Positions 1 to 9,549 of a stretch of 64,000 nt of DNA are shown here, piece by piece. The notes beneath the pieces are model-generated. The model was not told the DNA's origin. It worked only from the letters and a program-made list of their open reading frames with translations, and made no database searches. Every line of letters begins with the position of its first letter. The stretch's first letter is position 1. This DNA comes from Silvibacterium bohemicum (GTDB lineage: Bacteria; Acidobacteriota; Terriglobia; Terriglobales; Acidobacteriaceae), in the NCBI RefSeq assembly GCF_001006305.1, contig NZ_LBHJ01000004.1:124001-188000 (forward strand). The letters run 5' to 3'. The translations under genes and the position numbers were made by a program.

Positions 1-384
1 GATCCTGAATCAATCGATGAAGCAGCAACTGTTGTAACGAACTAAACCGTATTAGTAACTTTACGTAACGGTAGCTGGCTCCAAGCAGAAGAAATAAAAA
101 GGCTTAATAGAGCGATCTAGAATATTGAGGAGGGTGGGGCCGGCTGGAACGGAGAAATCTTACCTTCATACTGCACACAACTTGTTGTTTTGTATTGACA
201 TACGCCTTACCGAAATACCATTCTTTCCATAGCCGTACAAATAGTTAGAGTTTCAAACCATTTCTCCTGTATCAGTTGCAAGTTAACGAACACAGGTTTT
301 AAGGGTAGTCCGCAGAAGTCGAACTTAGTTCGACTCGCAAAACAGACGGACGATCCTTTTCAAGTTTTACGTTTCTGCCTCGGG
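1..384. other. intergenic region upstream of the c-di-GMP gene
   Basis: This stretch is richer in A and T than the rest of the window and holds no convincing gene. A perfect 8-bp inverted repeat, AGTCGAAC-TTA-GTTCGACT, lies at 317-335, about 50 bases before the next start codon, and could be an operator. A TTGACA hexamer at 195-200 resembles a -35 box, but no -10 box sits at good spacing, so I do not call a promoter. Confidence 0.5.
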
Positions 385-2928
385 ATGACGCCAATGAAGC
401 TTTGCGGATCTTTTCGTCTTAACCTTGTCGCTCTCTCAGTTCTGCTTGGGATAGTCGCTTCCTACACCGCCTTCGGATTCAGCGACGTGTTGCTAATTTC
501 AACGGGTCGACGCCGTGCGCTATGGCTTGCCGGCGGCGCATCTTCCATGGGTTTCGGAATCTGGGCGATGCATTACCTGGGAATGCTGGCCTTCGACATT
601 CCAGTGCCCGCCAACTATTCCGCCGCGCTGGCTGCGCTTTCTCTGCTGGCTGCAATCTTCGCCTCGGGCGCCGCGCTGCTGAGTGTTATTGAGCAGCCGG
701 GCAGCATTCGTCACATTCTCGGCGGAGCGGTTCTGATGGGCATCGGCCTCTCGGTCATGCACTATGCCGGAATGGCCGCGATGCAGATGGGAGCGATTTC
801 GTCCTACGATCTGCGCGTTGAAGCTCTCTCTCTGGCCTTCGCGATCGCCTTTTCCGCTATCGCCATCAAGATCGCCATCGACATCCGCAAATTGAGCGAC
901 AACCGTGTCCTGGTGCGCGCCATGGCGGCCAGCATCATGGGCCTGGGAATCGCAACCGTTCACTATAGCGGAATGTTCGCGGCGCATCTCACCGGCTCGC
1001 ACGCGCCGCTCGATTTCCACTGGGGCGCAGGAATCTCTTCCCTTAGCGATCTGGGAGTGGCCGCAGCCGCGGCTCTGGTTCTCGCCGCCGCTCTCATCTC
1101 TACCTCGATCGACCGCTACCTGACGCACGAAGAATCGCTCAAGGCCGGGATATTAGGAGAGCTGCAGGAAGCCAACGCGATGCGGGCGGCCATTGTTGAT
1201 AGCGCGTTACTGGCCATCATTGCCACCGACCGCAACGGCATCATTCAATCGGTGAATCGCGCTGCTGAGCGGATGCTGGGTTACTCCGCCTCCGAATTGG
1301 TCGCCAAGACCTCGCTCACCGAACTCCATGATCCCGCTGAGATCGAGGAACAGGCGATCCGGCTCAGCGTTCAGCTGAAATACGGTATTCCTGCCGACCT
1401 CGAAGCCATCACCACACCCGGCGGCAACGACAAGATCGATGAGCGCGAGTGGACCTATATCCGGAAAGACGGCACGCGCATTCCGGTCCGGCTCTCGGTA
1501 AGCCCGTTGCAGGACGAGAGCGCAGGGGATCTGGGATTTCTGGTCATCGCCCAAGACATCACGGCACAGAAGGAAGCTGAGCATTCGGTTCGCCACCTGG
1601 CGCTGCACGATCCTCTCACCGGCCTGCCGAATCGCGCTTTGCTGGAAGAGCAGATTGTGCGTTCCCTGGCGCTGGCCGGACGCCACAAGCTGCAGGTCGC
1701 TCTCGCGGTCATCGACCTGGACCGCTTCAAGCACATCAACGACACCCTAGGACGCCATGCGGGCGACCAGATCCTGATAACCCTGGCCAGACGCCTCAGC
1801 GAGGCCGTTCGGGCGTCCGATATGGTTGTCCGGCTGGGCGGCGATGAGTTTGTCATCCTGATGCCCGGCATCGATCACCCGCGCCAGTCGAACGAGGTGA
1901 TGCAGCGGGTGCTGCAGGGTCTCTCCGAAGCCGTGGTTTATGAAGGCCAGGAGCTCTACGTCACGCCCAGCATCGGCATCAGCGCCTTTCCCTACGACGG
2001 CCACGACCTGAACACGCTGCTGCGCAAAGCCGACCGTGCCATGTACAAGGCAAAGTCCCGCGGACGCAACAGCATCGCCGTCTTTTCGAACGAGCTCGAG
2101 AAGGAAGCCACAAGCCTTCTGGCCATGGACAGCGCATTGCGTCGGGCCATTAAGCGGAATGAGTTTTTCCTGGTTTACCAGCCTATTTTCAACGTCTCGA
2201 CCGGCCGGATTTCCGGATTGGAAGCCCTGATCCGCTGGCAGCAGGCAGACGGCAGCGTTCTTCTGCCGGCAGGATTCGTTCCCCTCGCCGAAGAAACGGG
2301 ACTGATTCTGAAGATCGGCGAATGGGCCTTGCGCACGGCGTGCTCCCAGGTTGGTCTCTTTTCGCGGGCCGCGGGCATACCGCTGCGTATGGCCGTGAAC
2401 ATCTCCCCGGTTCAGTTCCGTGAGGCCACTCTCATCGATGCGATACGGGAGGCGGTCGATTCCAACGACATGGCGCCTCATCAGCTGGAGCTCGAAGTTA
2501 CGGAAGGCGTGCTGCTCGACAGCAGCGACGAGGCCGAAGAGACCATCACGCAGATTCGCAAAATGGGCATCCAGGTTGCTATGGACGACTTCGGAACCGG
2601 CTACTCCAGTCTCGGCTATCTCAAGCGCTTTCCCATCGACCGGCTCAAGATCGATCGCTCCTTCGTCACGGGAATGGAAAGCACGCAGAATGACCTGGCG
2701 CTGACGGAGGCGGTCATCAAGATGGGACACAGCGTCAACGCCAAAGTGACGGCGGAAGGCGTCGAGACCGCGCTGCAGTTGAAGTATCTGTCGAAACAGG
2801 GCTGCGACGACGCGCAGGGATTCTATCTCGCCAAGCCGATGCGGGCCGAGCAACTGGTGGAGTATCTGCTGACCGGCTCGCGGCGCACGGCCTACCCGCT
2901 GGCCATGCCCGCGCCGGTCGCACTTTGA
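385..2928 (+). CDS. MHYT-PAS-GGDEF-EAL cyclic-di-GMP signalling protein
   Basis: Predicted inner-membrane protein that makes and/or degrades cyclic di-GMP. The N-terminal MHYT sensor domain has seven hydrophobic segments over residues 1-245 and three copies of its motif: MHYLGM near 62, MHYAGM near 125 and VHYSGM near 192. MHYT domains are proposed to bind copper and sense gases. A PAS domain follows (about 270-395), then GGDEF with an intact RLGGDEF at 483 and an RxxD inhibitory site just before it, then EAL with EAL at 613. The later EAL motifs (DDFGTGYSSL, KIDRSF, AEGVET) are intact. Both catalytic domains therefore look active by motif; which activity dominates cannot be read from sequence. 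The ATG at 385 is used; a second in-frame ATG at 394 is possible. Confidence 0.93.
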   Translation: MTPMKLCGSFRLNLVALSVLLGIVASYTAFGFSDVLLISTGRRRALWLAGGASSMGFGIWAMHYLGMLAFDIPVPANYSAALAALSLLAAIFASGAALLSVIEQPGSIRHILGGAVLMGIGLSVMHYAGMAAMQMGAISSYDLRVEALSLAFAIAFSAIAIKIAIDIRKLSDNRVLVRAMAASIMGLGIATVHYSGMFAAHLTGSHAPLDFHWGAGISSLSDLGVAAAAALVLAAALISTSIDRYLTHEESLKAGILGELQEANAMRAAIVDSALLAIIATDRNGIIQSVNRAAERMLGYSASELVAKTSLTELHDPAEIEEQAIRLSVQLKYGIPADLEAITTPGGNDKIDEREWTYIRKDGTRIPVRLSVSPLQDESAGDLGFLVIAQDITAQKEAEHSVRHLALHDPLTGLPNRALLEEQIVRSLALAGRHKLQVALAVIDLDRFKHINDTLGRHAGDQILITLARRLSEAVRASDMVVRLGGDEFVILMPGIDHPRQSNEVMQRVLQGLSEAVVYEGQELYVTPSIGISAFPYDGHDLNTLLRKADRAMYKAKSRGRNSIAVFSNELEKEATSLLAMDSALRRAIKRNEFFLVYQPIFNVSTGRISGLEALIRWQQADGSVLLPAGFVPLAEETGLILKIGEWALRTACSQVGLFSRAAGIPLRMAVNISPVQFREATLIDAIREAVDSNDMAPHQLELEVTEGVLLDSSDEAEETITQIRKMGIQVAMDDFGTGYSSLGYLKRFPIDRLKIDRSFVTGMESTQNDLALTEAVIKMGHSVNAKVTAEGVETALQLKYLSKQGCDDAQGFYLAKPMRAEQLVEYLLTGSRRTAYPLAMPAPVAL

Positions 2929-3092
2929 TGTAAACTATGGGCTGCGAGTCCGAAGTTCTTCTCGATCGTCCCCGGTCCAACCTTCCTGCAATCAGGATGT
3001 AATCAAGGGTGAAAGATCTCGAAGCGCGGCCGCCGTGCGCCTCCGAGTGGGAGAGCCCGTTAAGACCGTATCGATGAGGAGATTAGCCTTTC

Positions 3093-3272
3093 ATGGCCAA
3101 GATTGCCAAGACCGCAGACCGCAAAAAAGTGATGGACACGTCGAAGAGCACCGACTGTCCCAAGTGCAGCAAGCCGACCCGGATCGTGAAGCGGGTCAAG
3201 GATCGTGAGCGCGGCACGCCGGGCGGAGTTTACATCTCCTGCTCCGCTTGCGATTTCCACGAAAAGCTTTAA
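3093..3272 (+). CDS. 59-residue zinc-ribbon protein
   Basis: Small basic protein of unknown function. The ATG at 3093 follows a GAGGAG ribosome-binding site at 3076-3081. Two CxxC pairs, CPKC at residues 22-25 and CSAC at 50-53, flank a Lys/Arg-rich middle, as in a four-cysteine zinc ribbon of ribosomal-protein or RNA-binding type. The reading frame closes at TAA 3270-3272, and a rho-independent terminator follows about 95 bases later, so the gene is probably a single transcription unit. I do not recognise a named family. Its length, RBS and paired cysteines make chance unlikely. Confidence 0.75.
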   Translation: MAKIAKTADRKKVMDTSKSTDCPKCSKPTRIVKRVKDRERGTPGGVYISCSACDFHEKL

Positions 3273-3316
3273 GACTAGCCGTCCAGGCGTTCTCGGGACT
3301 AGCCGTCCAGGCGTTC
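3273..3316 (+). repeat. tandem copy of a dispersed GCCGTCCAGGCGTTC repeat
   Basis: The 20-base unit GACTAGCCGTCCAGGCGTTC occurs twice, at 3273-3292 and 3297-3316, directly after the stop codon of the zinc-ribbon gene. The second copy continues into GCGCCCTTGGCGC. Related sequences lie near 26781-26814 (minus), 52166-52231 (plus) and 52337-52410 (minus), so this is a dispersed intergenic repeat family. Confidence 0.75.
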
Positions 3317-3366
3317 GCGCCCTTGGCGCAAAACCCAGGAAAGCTTCGAACTTGCCTCTACATGAG

Positions 3367-3393
3367 AAGGCTCGGTTTTTCCGAGCCTTTTTT
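3367..3393 (+). terminator. rho-independent terminator
   Basis: A perfect 9-bp stem AAGGCTCGG / CCGAGCCTT with a five-T loop is followed by a run of six T. It lies downstream of the zinc-ribbon gene and just before the end of the convergent lgt gene. The A-rich left side is short, so its main action is probably on plus-strand transcripts. Confidence 0.85.
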
Positions 3394-3435
3394 CTGTTTG
3401 GTGGAATGACCCGGCGTTGATCCGTCCTTTCAGGA

Positions 3436-4227
3436 TTAGGACGATACGGTCGTGATCGGGGACGTGCTCCGCAGATCGCGGGAAACCGCGCGACGGCGTG
3501 CCCAGACGATCAGTCCGGCGCCGACAATTACCGATCCGACGCTGGCCACCTGCGCGTTGCTCATGCCCCAATAGAGCTTGGGATTGATGCGGATGAACTC
3601 CACGAGAAATCGCGCCAGGCCGGTGAGGATGAGGTATTCGCCGGTGAGCTGACCGAGCGGCTTGGGGCGTTCTGGAGCGCCGCGACGCCAGAGCACCCAG
3701 CCAATCAGCAGGGCCGCGATCAACTCGTAAATCGGCGTGGGGTGGACGCGCGCACTGGTGGGAACGAGGCCGTTGGGAAAGCTCATGCCCCAAGGCAGCG
3801 TGGTCGGAATACCGTAGTCGCCATCGCCGGAGGTCAGGCAGCCTAGCCGGCCGACTCCATATCCGACGGCTGCGCAAGAAGTCGCCAGGTCGAGAATTCT
3901 CAGCCCGCCGATGCCATAGCTGCGTCCTTGCCACAGCAGGGCCAGGATTCCCGCTACCAGTCCGCCGAACCAGGCAAAACCGGCCCGGTCGAAGATCGCC
4001 GCCACCGGCGAGTGGATCAGCGCCTGGGGATCTTCGAAAACATGCCAGAATTTGGCTCCGATTACGCCGGCAACCGTTGCAATTGCAACGATGCCGATGG
4101 CATCTGCGTCAATCTTCCAGCGGCGGAAATTGCGATGCAAGACAAAACAGGCTGAAACCGCTGCCAGCCAGAGCATAATGCCGAAGGTCCCGATGGAAAA
4201 TCGGCCGATGTGAATAAAGGGATACAT
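3436..4227 (-). CDS. lgt: prolipoprotein diacylglyceryl transferase
   Basis: Transfers diacylglycerol from phosphatidylglycerol to the lipobox cysteine of prelipoproteins at the inner membrane, the first step of lipoprotein maturation. The 263-residue protein is strongly hydrophobic with several membrane spans. It shows the Lgt signature as GRLGCLTSGD (126-135) and the conserved HPTPIYE (162-168), with WFGG near 86-89. Length fits the family. The ATG at 4227 opens on MYPFIHIG, typical of Lgt. The gene diverges from hpt across 130 bp. Confidence 0.95.
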   Translation of the reverse strand: MYPFIHIGRFSIGTFGIMLWLAAVSACFVLHRNFRRWKIDADAIGIVAIATVAGVIGAKFWHVFEDPQALIHSPVAAIFDRAGFAWFGGLVAGILALLWQGRSYGIGGLRILDLATSCAAVGYGVGRLGCLTSGDGDYGIPTTLPWGMSFPNGLVPTSARVHPTPIYELIAALLIGWVLWRRGAPERPKPLGQLTGEYLILTGLARFLVEFIRINPKLYWGMSNAQVASVGSVIVGAGLIVWARRRAVSRDLRSTSPITTVSS

Positions 4228-4357
4228 GAAGGTTCTACTTTTTCGAGTATATCGCCCACAGGTTGCTTTGGAGCTATCCTAAGGATTGTGGCGAAATGGG
4301 GTGTAACCCCGAAAGGCCGCAACGAGCAGCGCGAACACGAAAGACGATCGGAACGAC

Positions 4358-4912
4358 GTGAGCCCTTCGAATATTCATAAAGACTTTCCTATTCTTTTTA
4401 GCGAGCAGCAGATTGCGGAGCGGACGGCCGAGATCGGCCGCCAGATCGATGCCGACTACGCCGGCAAGAGCGTGGTACTGGTAGGCGTGCTCAAGGGAGC
4501 AGCCATTTTCCTGGCCGATCTGGCCCGGTCCATCACCGTTGATTGCACTTTCGACTTCGTCGCGGTTTCGAGCTACGGCAAAGGCCAGAAAACCAGCGGG
4601 GCCGTGAAGTTGATCAAGGATCTGGATCTGCCCATCGAAGGAAAGAACATCATCGTCGTCGAAGATATTCTCGATACCGGCCTGACGCTGTGCTTCCTGC
4701 GCAACCTGTTCGAGCAGCATCGGCCGCGGAGCCTGCGTGTGGCTGCCCTTCTGGACAAGCCCTCACGCCGGCTGGAAAAAATCGAAGCCGATTATGTCGG
4801 CTTCAAGATTCCGAATCACTTTGTTGTCGGATACGGTATGGATTATGCGGAGCGCTTTCGCAATGTCCGTGACATCCGGCTTATGCCCCCCGATTATCCC
4901 GAGATGCACTGA
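4358..4912 (+). CDS. hpt: hypoxanthine phosphoribosyltransferase
   Basis: Purine salvage enzyme that joins hypoxanthine or guanine to PRPP to give IMP or GMP in the cytoplasm. The PRPP-binding loop is clear: [13 protein letters not shown], ending at residue 110. The pyrophosphate-site segment VLKGAAIF (44-51) and the base-binding C-terminal part are also present. At 184 residues it matches the family. The start is GTG at 4358. Only 25 bases separate its stop from deoC, so both are probably cotranscribed as a nucleoside and nucleotide salvage pair. Confidence 0.93.
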   Translation: MSPSNIHKDFPILFSEQQIAERTAEIGRQIDADYAGKSVVLVGVLKGAAIFLADLARSITVDCTFDFVAVSSYGKGQKTSGAVKLIKDLDLPIEGKNIIVVEDILDTGLTLCFLRNLFEQHRPRSLRVAALLDKPSRRLEKIEADYVGFKIPNHFVVGYGMDYAERFRNVRDIRLMPPDYPEMH

Positions 4913-4937
4913 GGCAGCCACCAAGGAGTTTTTCACC

Positions 4938-5708
4938 ATGAGCAGTACAACCGTGGACACCCACACTACGGACATTTCTACGCACGAGAGCGGCTCCGCT
5001 CATCACTTCGACGCGGCGGATTTCGCCCGGCACGCACTGGCGACCCCTCAGGCCCTGGCATCGGTCATCGACCATACTTTGCTCAAGCCTGAGGCGACAC
5101 GAGCCCAGGTGCTCCAGCTCGCGCAAGAGGCTGCGGAATACAAATTCGCATGCGCCATGGTGAACCCCGTCTGGGTCGCGACAGCCTACGCGGCGTTGGT
5201 TGGAACCGGCGTTCCGGTGGGAGTGGTGATTGGATTTCCCCTGGGCGCGAATCTAAGCACGACCAAGCGCGAAGAAGCAGCCGCCATGGTGAGGCTCGGA
5301 GCCCATGAGCTGGATATGGTGCTCAACATCGGGCTGCTCAAGTCCGGTGAGAACGCGCGGGTCGAGAAGGACATTCGCGGAGTGGTGGAGATCGCACACG
5401 ATGCCGGAGCGCTCGTCAAAGTCATCCTTGAAACCTGCCTGCTTTCGACCGAAGAGAAGCTGCGCGCTTCGGAAATCGCCTGCGCTGCCGGGGTCGATTT
5501 CCTCAAAACCAGCACCGGCTTCTCCGTCAGCGGAGCAACCCCGGCGGATGTGGCGTTGCTGCGCGGCGTAGCGGGAAACCGCTGCGGCGTAAAAGCCTCG
5601 GGAGGTATCCGCACCCTCGCGGATGCCCGCTCCATGCTCGAAGCCGGGGCTAATCGCATCGGGGCCAGCGCCAGTGCGGCCATCGTGCAAGCCCTTCACA
5701 GCAATTGA
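4938..5708 (+). CDS. deoC: deoxyribose-phosphate aldolase
   Basis: Class I aldolase that cleaves 2-deoxyribose 5-phosphate to glyceraldehyde 3-phosphate and acetaldehyde in deoxynucleoside catabolism. The ATG at 4938 has an AAGGAG site at 4923-4928. The frame stays open upstream into hpt, but that part is not used. Key residues are present: Schiff-base lysine K190 in [10 protein letters not shown]219 in [10 protein letters not shown], and D126 in [10 protein letters not shown]. An N-terminal extension of roughly 40 polar residues precedes the barrel. Linked to hpt in a salvage operon. Confidence 0.94.
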   Translation: MSSTTVDTHTTDISTHESGSAHHFDAADFARHALATPQALASVIDHTLLKPEATRAQVLQLAQEAAEYKFACAMVNPVWVATAYAALVGTGVPVGVVIGFPLGANLSTTKREEAAAMVRLGAHELDMVLNIGLLKSGENARVEKDIRGVVEIAHDAGALVKVILETCLLSTEEKLRASEIACAAGVDFLKTSTGFSVSGATPADVALLRGVAGNRCGVKASGGIRTLADARSMLEAGANRIGASASAAIVQALHSN

Positions 5709-5882
5709 TCCAGCGCGCTTGATCCCACGCATTTTGATGGGCTGATTTCGCATGCCGGCAGGCGGTGCGATTTTCCAGCCCGGCGCGCTATGATGGCTCG
5801 TCTGGAAGACGAACCCGTTTAGTCCTCTGGAAATACGGAAGGGACTTTTCGCGTTATAACTACGCAGGCAAACAGGACACGA

Positions 5883-7694
5883 GTGACCGACGAACCGACA
5901 CAAACCGCTGCAGGCCAAGAGGTCTTCGAGGGCGATTACCGTCCCACCACCGCTGCGTCGGGACCTACCCAGGTTCGCATCGAGCCCCTGTCTACGGAGT
6001 TTCTCATCCGGCTGGCCGATGCGCTCAACACCACGCTCGATCTGCAGACCCTGCTCAAACGCACCGCCGACCTGGTCCGGGCGGTGATCGATTACCGCAT
6101 CTTCGCCATTCTGCTCCTCAACGACCGCACCAGCGATCTGCGCATGCGCTTTCAGATCGGCCACACGCTGGAAATCGAGAGGATGCGCATCAAGCTGGGT
6201 CACGGCGTGGTGGGGCAAGTCGCCCAGCAGCGGCAGGCGATCCTCATTCCCGATGTAGCCCAGGCTGAGAACTACATCAACGCGAATCCCAGCGTCCGAT
6301 CGGAGCTGGCGGTGCCGCTGATCGTCAAAAACCGGCTCATTGGCGTGATCGACATTCAATCGGAACAGCCCAATTATTTTTCTCCCGAGCATCTTCGCCT
6401 GCTTCAGCTCACAGCCTCGCGCGTCGGCCAGGCCATCGAGAATGCGCGCCTGTACACCCGGGTCGCCCGCCAGGCGCAGACGCTTGAAGTGCTGAACGAG
6501 ATCAGCCGCGAGCTTACCTCGATTCTCGATGTCGATGCGCTCTTGGAACGCGTCGGCCAACTGCTGCGCCGGATTATCGACTTCCAGATGTTTTCGGTGT
6601 GGCTGTTAAACGAGAGCGATCAGGTGCTGGAGAACCGTTTCGCCGTGCGTTTCGGAGAGCGCTTTTATCCGACCGAGACAATTCCCATTGATCGCGGGCT
6701 GGTGGGTGCGGCCATGTCCGAGCGCCGCGTGGTGCACGTGGCCGACGTCCGGAAGGATCCGCGCTACCGCATGGTCAATCCCGAAGCCCGTTCGGAGATG
6801 GCCGTGCCGCTGGTTTACAAGGGAAAGGTCATCGGTGTGCTAGACATCGAACACACCCGCACCAATTACTTCAACGAGGATCACGAGCGGGCCATGAGCA
6901 CGCTAGCGGCGCAGATCGCCATCTCGATCGAAAATGCGCAGCTTTACCAGCGTGTGGCGCACCAGGAGCAGCGGCTGGAGCGAGACCTGGCCATGGCGCG
7001 CGAGGTACAGCTGCGGCTACTACCTCCCACGAAGCCGCAGCACAAGCAGGCCGAGTTCTCGGCCCGCTTCATTCCGGCGCGCACCATTGGCGGCGACCTT
7101 TACGACTTCATCTCCTACGACGCCAATCGCAGTGCCATTGCGCTGGGCGACGTCAGCGGCAAGGCTGCGCCGGCCGCTCTCTATGCCGCCCTGGTCAGCG
7201 GCATCATGCGTTCCGCTGCCAACCAGCTGCTTTCGCCTTCGGCGCTGCTGGCCACGCTCAACGACGCTTTGCAGGAACGAAAGCTGGATTCGCAATACGT
7301 CTGCATGCTTTACGGCCTGTGGAACGACGACAACCGCACTCTGCAGATCGCCAATGCCGGTGCTGTCCAGCCGCTGGTCTGCCGCGGCGGCGAAGTAGAG
7401 ACGGTGCATGCCGAAGGTTTCCCGCTGGGCATGTTCCCCAACGTCACCTATGAAGAATTTTCGCTGGCCACCCAGCCTGGCGACTCGATTATCTTCTTCA
7501 GCGACGGCATCGTGGACGCACAGAATGCCGAGGGCGACATGTTCGGCGACGACCGGCTGAAGGCCATAGTGAAGAAATTCAACCAGAAAAGCGCGTCCAA
7601 GATCGCGGACGCCATCCTGGCCGAGGTTTCGAAGTTCCAAGGTGGCAAGGAACGCTTCGACGACGAAACCGTGGTTGTGCTGAAGGTCCTCTAA
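5883..7694 (+). CDS. GAF-GAF-PP2C (RsbU/SpoIIE-type) protein phosphatase
   Basis: Predicted soluble serine phosphatase that acts on a phosphorylated anti-sigma-antagonist (STAS) partner in a partner-switching pathway. Two GAF sensor domains cover about 45-190 and 210-360. A short coiled segment (HQEQRLERDLAMAREVQ) links them to a PP2C/SpoIIE domain with GGDLYDF, LGDVSGK, FSDGIVDAQN and a terminal DDETVVVLK, the set of metal-binding aspartates of active members. The GTG at 5883 opens the frame. No STAS or anti-sigma kinase gene is adjacent, so its target is unknown. The 174-bp gap before it holds nothing clear. Confidence 0.9.
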   Translation: MTDEPTQTAAGQEVFEGDYRPTTAASGPTQVRIEPLSTEFLIRLADALNTTLDLQTLLKRTADLVRAVIDYRIFAILLLNDRTSDLRMRFQIGHTLEIERMRIKLGHGVVGQVAQQRQAILIPDVAQAENYINANPSVRSELAVPLIVKNRLIGVIDIQSEQPNYFSPEHLRLLQLTASRVGQAIENARLYTRVARQAQTLEVLNEISRELTSILDVDALLERVGQLLRRIIDFQMFSVWLLNESDQVLENRFAVRFGERFYPTETIPIDRGLVGAAMSERRVVHVADVRKDPRYRMVNPEARSEMAVPLVYKGKVIGVLDIEHTRTNYFNEDHERAMSTLAAQIAISIENAQLYQRVAHQEQRLERDLAMAREVQLRLLPPTKPQHKQAEFSARFIPARTIGGDLYDFISYDANRSAIALGDVSGKAAPAALYAALVSGIMRSAANQLLSPSALLATLNDALQERKLDSQYVCMLYGLWNDDNRTLQIANAGAVQPLVCRGGEVETVHAEGFPLGMFPNVTYEEFSLATQPGDSIIFFSDGIVDAQNAEGDMFGDDRLKAIVKKFNQKSASKIADAILAEVSKFQGGKERFDDETVVVLKVL

Positions 7695-7814
7695 ACCGGA
7701 TGCACGCGAACCGCTGGCTGCTCTGGGCCGAGCGGCTGCTCCTGCTTTAGGATAAAGAGGAAGATCGTCATTAAAAGAGATCATCCTAAAGAGAAGATCC
7801 TCCTGGAGTGAGCA

Positions 7815-9119
7815 TTGACCTCGACTGAAGTCCGGACTGAACGTGTGATTGCGCCGGCGCGCAATATTCTTGGCAGCCTTCGTCTGCCCGGCGACAAGAG
7901 CATCTCGCATCGCTATGCACTGCTGGGCGGATTGGCCGCCGGCAAGACCCGCCTCACCAATTTCTCCACCGGCGCCGATTGCGCGAGCAGCCTGGGATGC
8001 GTGGAAGCCCTGGGTGCGAAGATCACGCGGAGCGGCGAGGCCATCGAGATCGAGGGTGTGGGCGGAATCTTTCAGCCATCCGCGCAGCCTTTGGACTGCG
8101 GCAACTCCGGCTCGACCATGCGCATGCTGGCCGGCCTGCTGGGCCCGCAAAACGGGAGCTTCACGCTCATCGGCGATGCCTCGCTCAGCCGCCGCCCCAT
8201 GGAGCGCGTGCGCAAGCCGCTGATGCAGATGGGCGCGGATATCCAGCTCACCGACGGCCATGCACCCATGGTCATTCGCGGAGGCAAACTTCAAGCCATC
8301 GACTACACGACACCGGTGCCGAGCGCGCAGGTGAAGAGCGCGGTGCTCTTCGCCGGCCTGCAGGCGGCGGGCAAGACCACGGTACGCGAAGCTGTTCGCA
8401 CGCGCGACCATAGCGAACTGGCGCTGCGCGCCTTTGGCGCCAATGTAGAGCGTAATCTCGAGTCCGTCTCCATCGAAGGAGGGCAGCAGCTGCAGGGCAT
8501 TGAAGCGGCGGTGCCCGGCGACATGTCCTCGGCGGCGTTCTTCCTTTGCGCGGCTGCGCTTTTCCCCGAGTCCAACCTGGTCTTCGAAGGATTGGGCCTG
8601 AATCCGACGCGCGCGACTTTGCTCGACGTACTGACCGCTCTGGGAGCGCACATCGGCGTACTCAATCTTGAAGACAAGCATGGCGAGCTGGTGGGCACGG
8701 TGCAGGTGAACGCGCCGGCCGGCGGGCTTACCGGGACCACCATCTCGGGAGCGCTGGCCGCGCAGCTCATCGACGAGCTGCCGGTGATCGCCGCCATCGC
8801 ACCTTACACGCAGAACGGCATCCGCATCCGCGATGCGAAGGAGCTGCGCGTCAAGGAGTCCGATCGCATCGCCCTGGTGGCACGCAACCTGCGCGCCATG
8901 GGAGCCGAGGTGGAAGAGTTCGAGGACGGCCTGGATGTTCCCGGCAAGCAGACACTGCACGCTGCGGAGATCGATGCCGGGGGAGATCATCGCATCGCGA
9001 TGGCCTTCTCGGTTGCAGCTCTGCGCGCGACTGGCGAGACGGTGATTCAAGGCGCGGAATCGGCTGCGATTTCTTTCCCGGAGTTCTTCGACTTGTTGGA
9101 TCGGGTGACGGAGCGGTAG
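7815..9119 (+). CDS. aroA: 3-phosphoshikimate 1-carboxyvinyltransferase (EPSP synthase)
   Basis: Sixth step of the shikimate pathway: shikimate 3-phosphate plus phosphoenolpyruvate gives EPSP. The 434-residue protein starts at TTG 7815 with a GGAG about 7 bases upstream. Signatures include LPGDKSISHR at the N terminus, CGNSGSTMRML, RRPMERV, PSAQVKSA and RVKESDRI. PGDKSISHR and SAQVKSA resemble class II (CP4-type) EPSP synthases more than the PGSKSxSNR of class I; that subclass call is inference. It converges on the VapC gene, with 7 bases between stop codons. Confidence 0.95.
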   Translation: MTSTEVRTERVIAPARNILGSLRLPGDKSISHRYALLGGLAAGKTRLTNFSTGADCASSLGCVEALGAKITRSGEAIEIEGVGGIFQPSAQPLDCGNSGSTMRMLAGLLGPQNGSFTLIGDASLSRRPMERVRKPLMQMGADIQLTDGHAPMVIRGGKLQAIDYTTPVPSAQVKSAVLFAGLQAAGKTTVREAVRTRDHSELALRAFGANVERNLESVSIEGGQQLQGIEAAVPGDMSSAAFFLCAAALFPESNLVFEGLGLNPTRATLLDVLTALGAHIGVLNLEDKHGELVGTVQVNAPAGGLTGTTISGALAAQLIDELPVIAAIAPYTQNGIRIRDAKELRVKESDRIALVARNLRAMGAEVEEFEDGLDVPGKQTLHAAEIDAGGDHRIAMAFSVAALRATGETVIQGAESAAISFPEFFDLLDRVTER

Positions 9120-9126
9120 GCAGCGG

Positions 9127-9549
9127 TTAAAGGAAGGGATTTTTTACCTGCAGACGGCCAAAATACTGGCCGTGCTGCAGGTCCTCGCTGTAGAGAATCG
9201 CGGATTCTGCGCGTATGGCTGCTGCAACAATGAGCGAGTCGTACCATGACAAACGATGACTCCCCTGCACATGCAACGCTTCACCAAAGAATGCTTCGGA
9301 CGAATGCAGAAAAAGGAGCGGGCGCAAGATGATGCGCAGATACTGCTCGGCGTCAGGGATGGTCATGGGAGTTTTTGCTTTGCGCAAAGCAAAGTTGAAG
9401 AACTCCTGCACTACCTGATAACTGATGATTCCCCTGCCGCTAGTCACTCCTTCACTGATGAGTTCTAACGCGCGATGAGCTTTCTTGGGGGCTGTCCCAT
9501 CAAGCGAATAAATGAAGATATTCGTATCGAGGAAAAACCTACCGCTCAT
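9127..9549 (-). CDS. vapC: VapC-type PIN-domain toxin
   Basis: Predicted metal-dependent ribonuclease toxin of 140 residues. The four acidic PIN residues are visible: D8 in FFLDTNIF, E49 in QVVQEF, D104 in WYDSLI and D123 in YSEDLQHG. Its start overlaps the end of the upstream antitoxin gene by 11 bases, the usual toxin-antitoxin arrangement with translational coupling. VapC proteins generally cut tRNA or rRNA; the target here is unknown. Confidence 0.9.
   Translation of the reverse strand: MSGRFFLDTNIFIYSLDGTAPKKAHRALELISEGVTSGRGIISYQVVQEFFNFALRKAKTPMTIPDAEQYLRIILRPLLFLHSSEAFFGEALHVQGSHRLSWYDSLIVAAAIRAESAILYSEDLQHGQYFGRLQVKNPFL

Noticed and set aside
5253-6560. 435-codon minus-strand open frame over deoC and the GAF domains
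   Set aside because: Shadow frame antisense to deoC and the phosphatase gene; no recognisable domain.
7020-9050. 676-codon open frame on the minus strand across the PP2C phosphatase and aroA genes
   Set aside because: It is antisense to two genes with intact catalytic motifs and gives a His/Arg/Gln-rich sequence without domains, the usual mirror of high-GC coding DNA.
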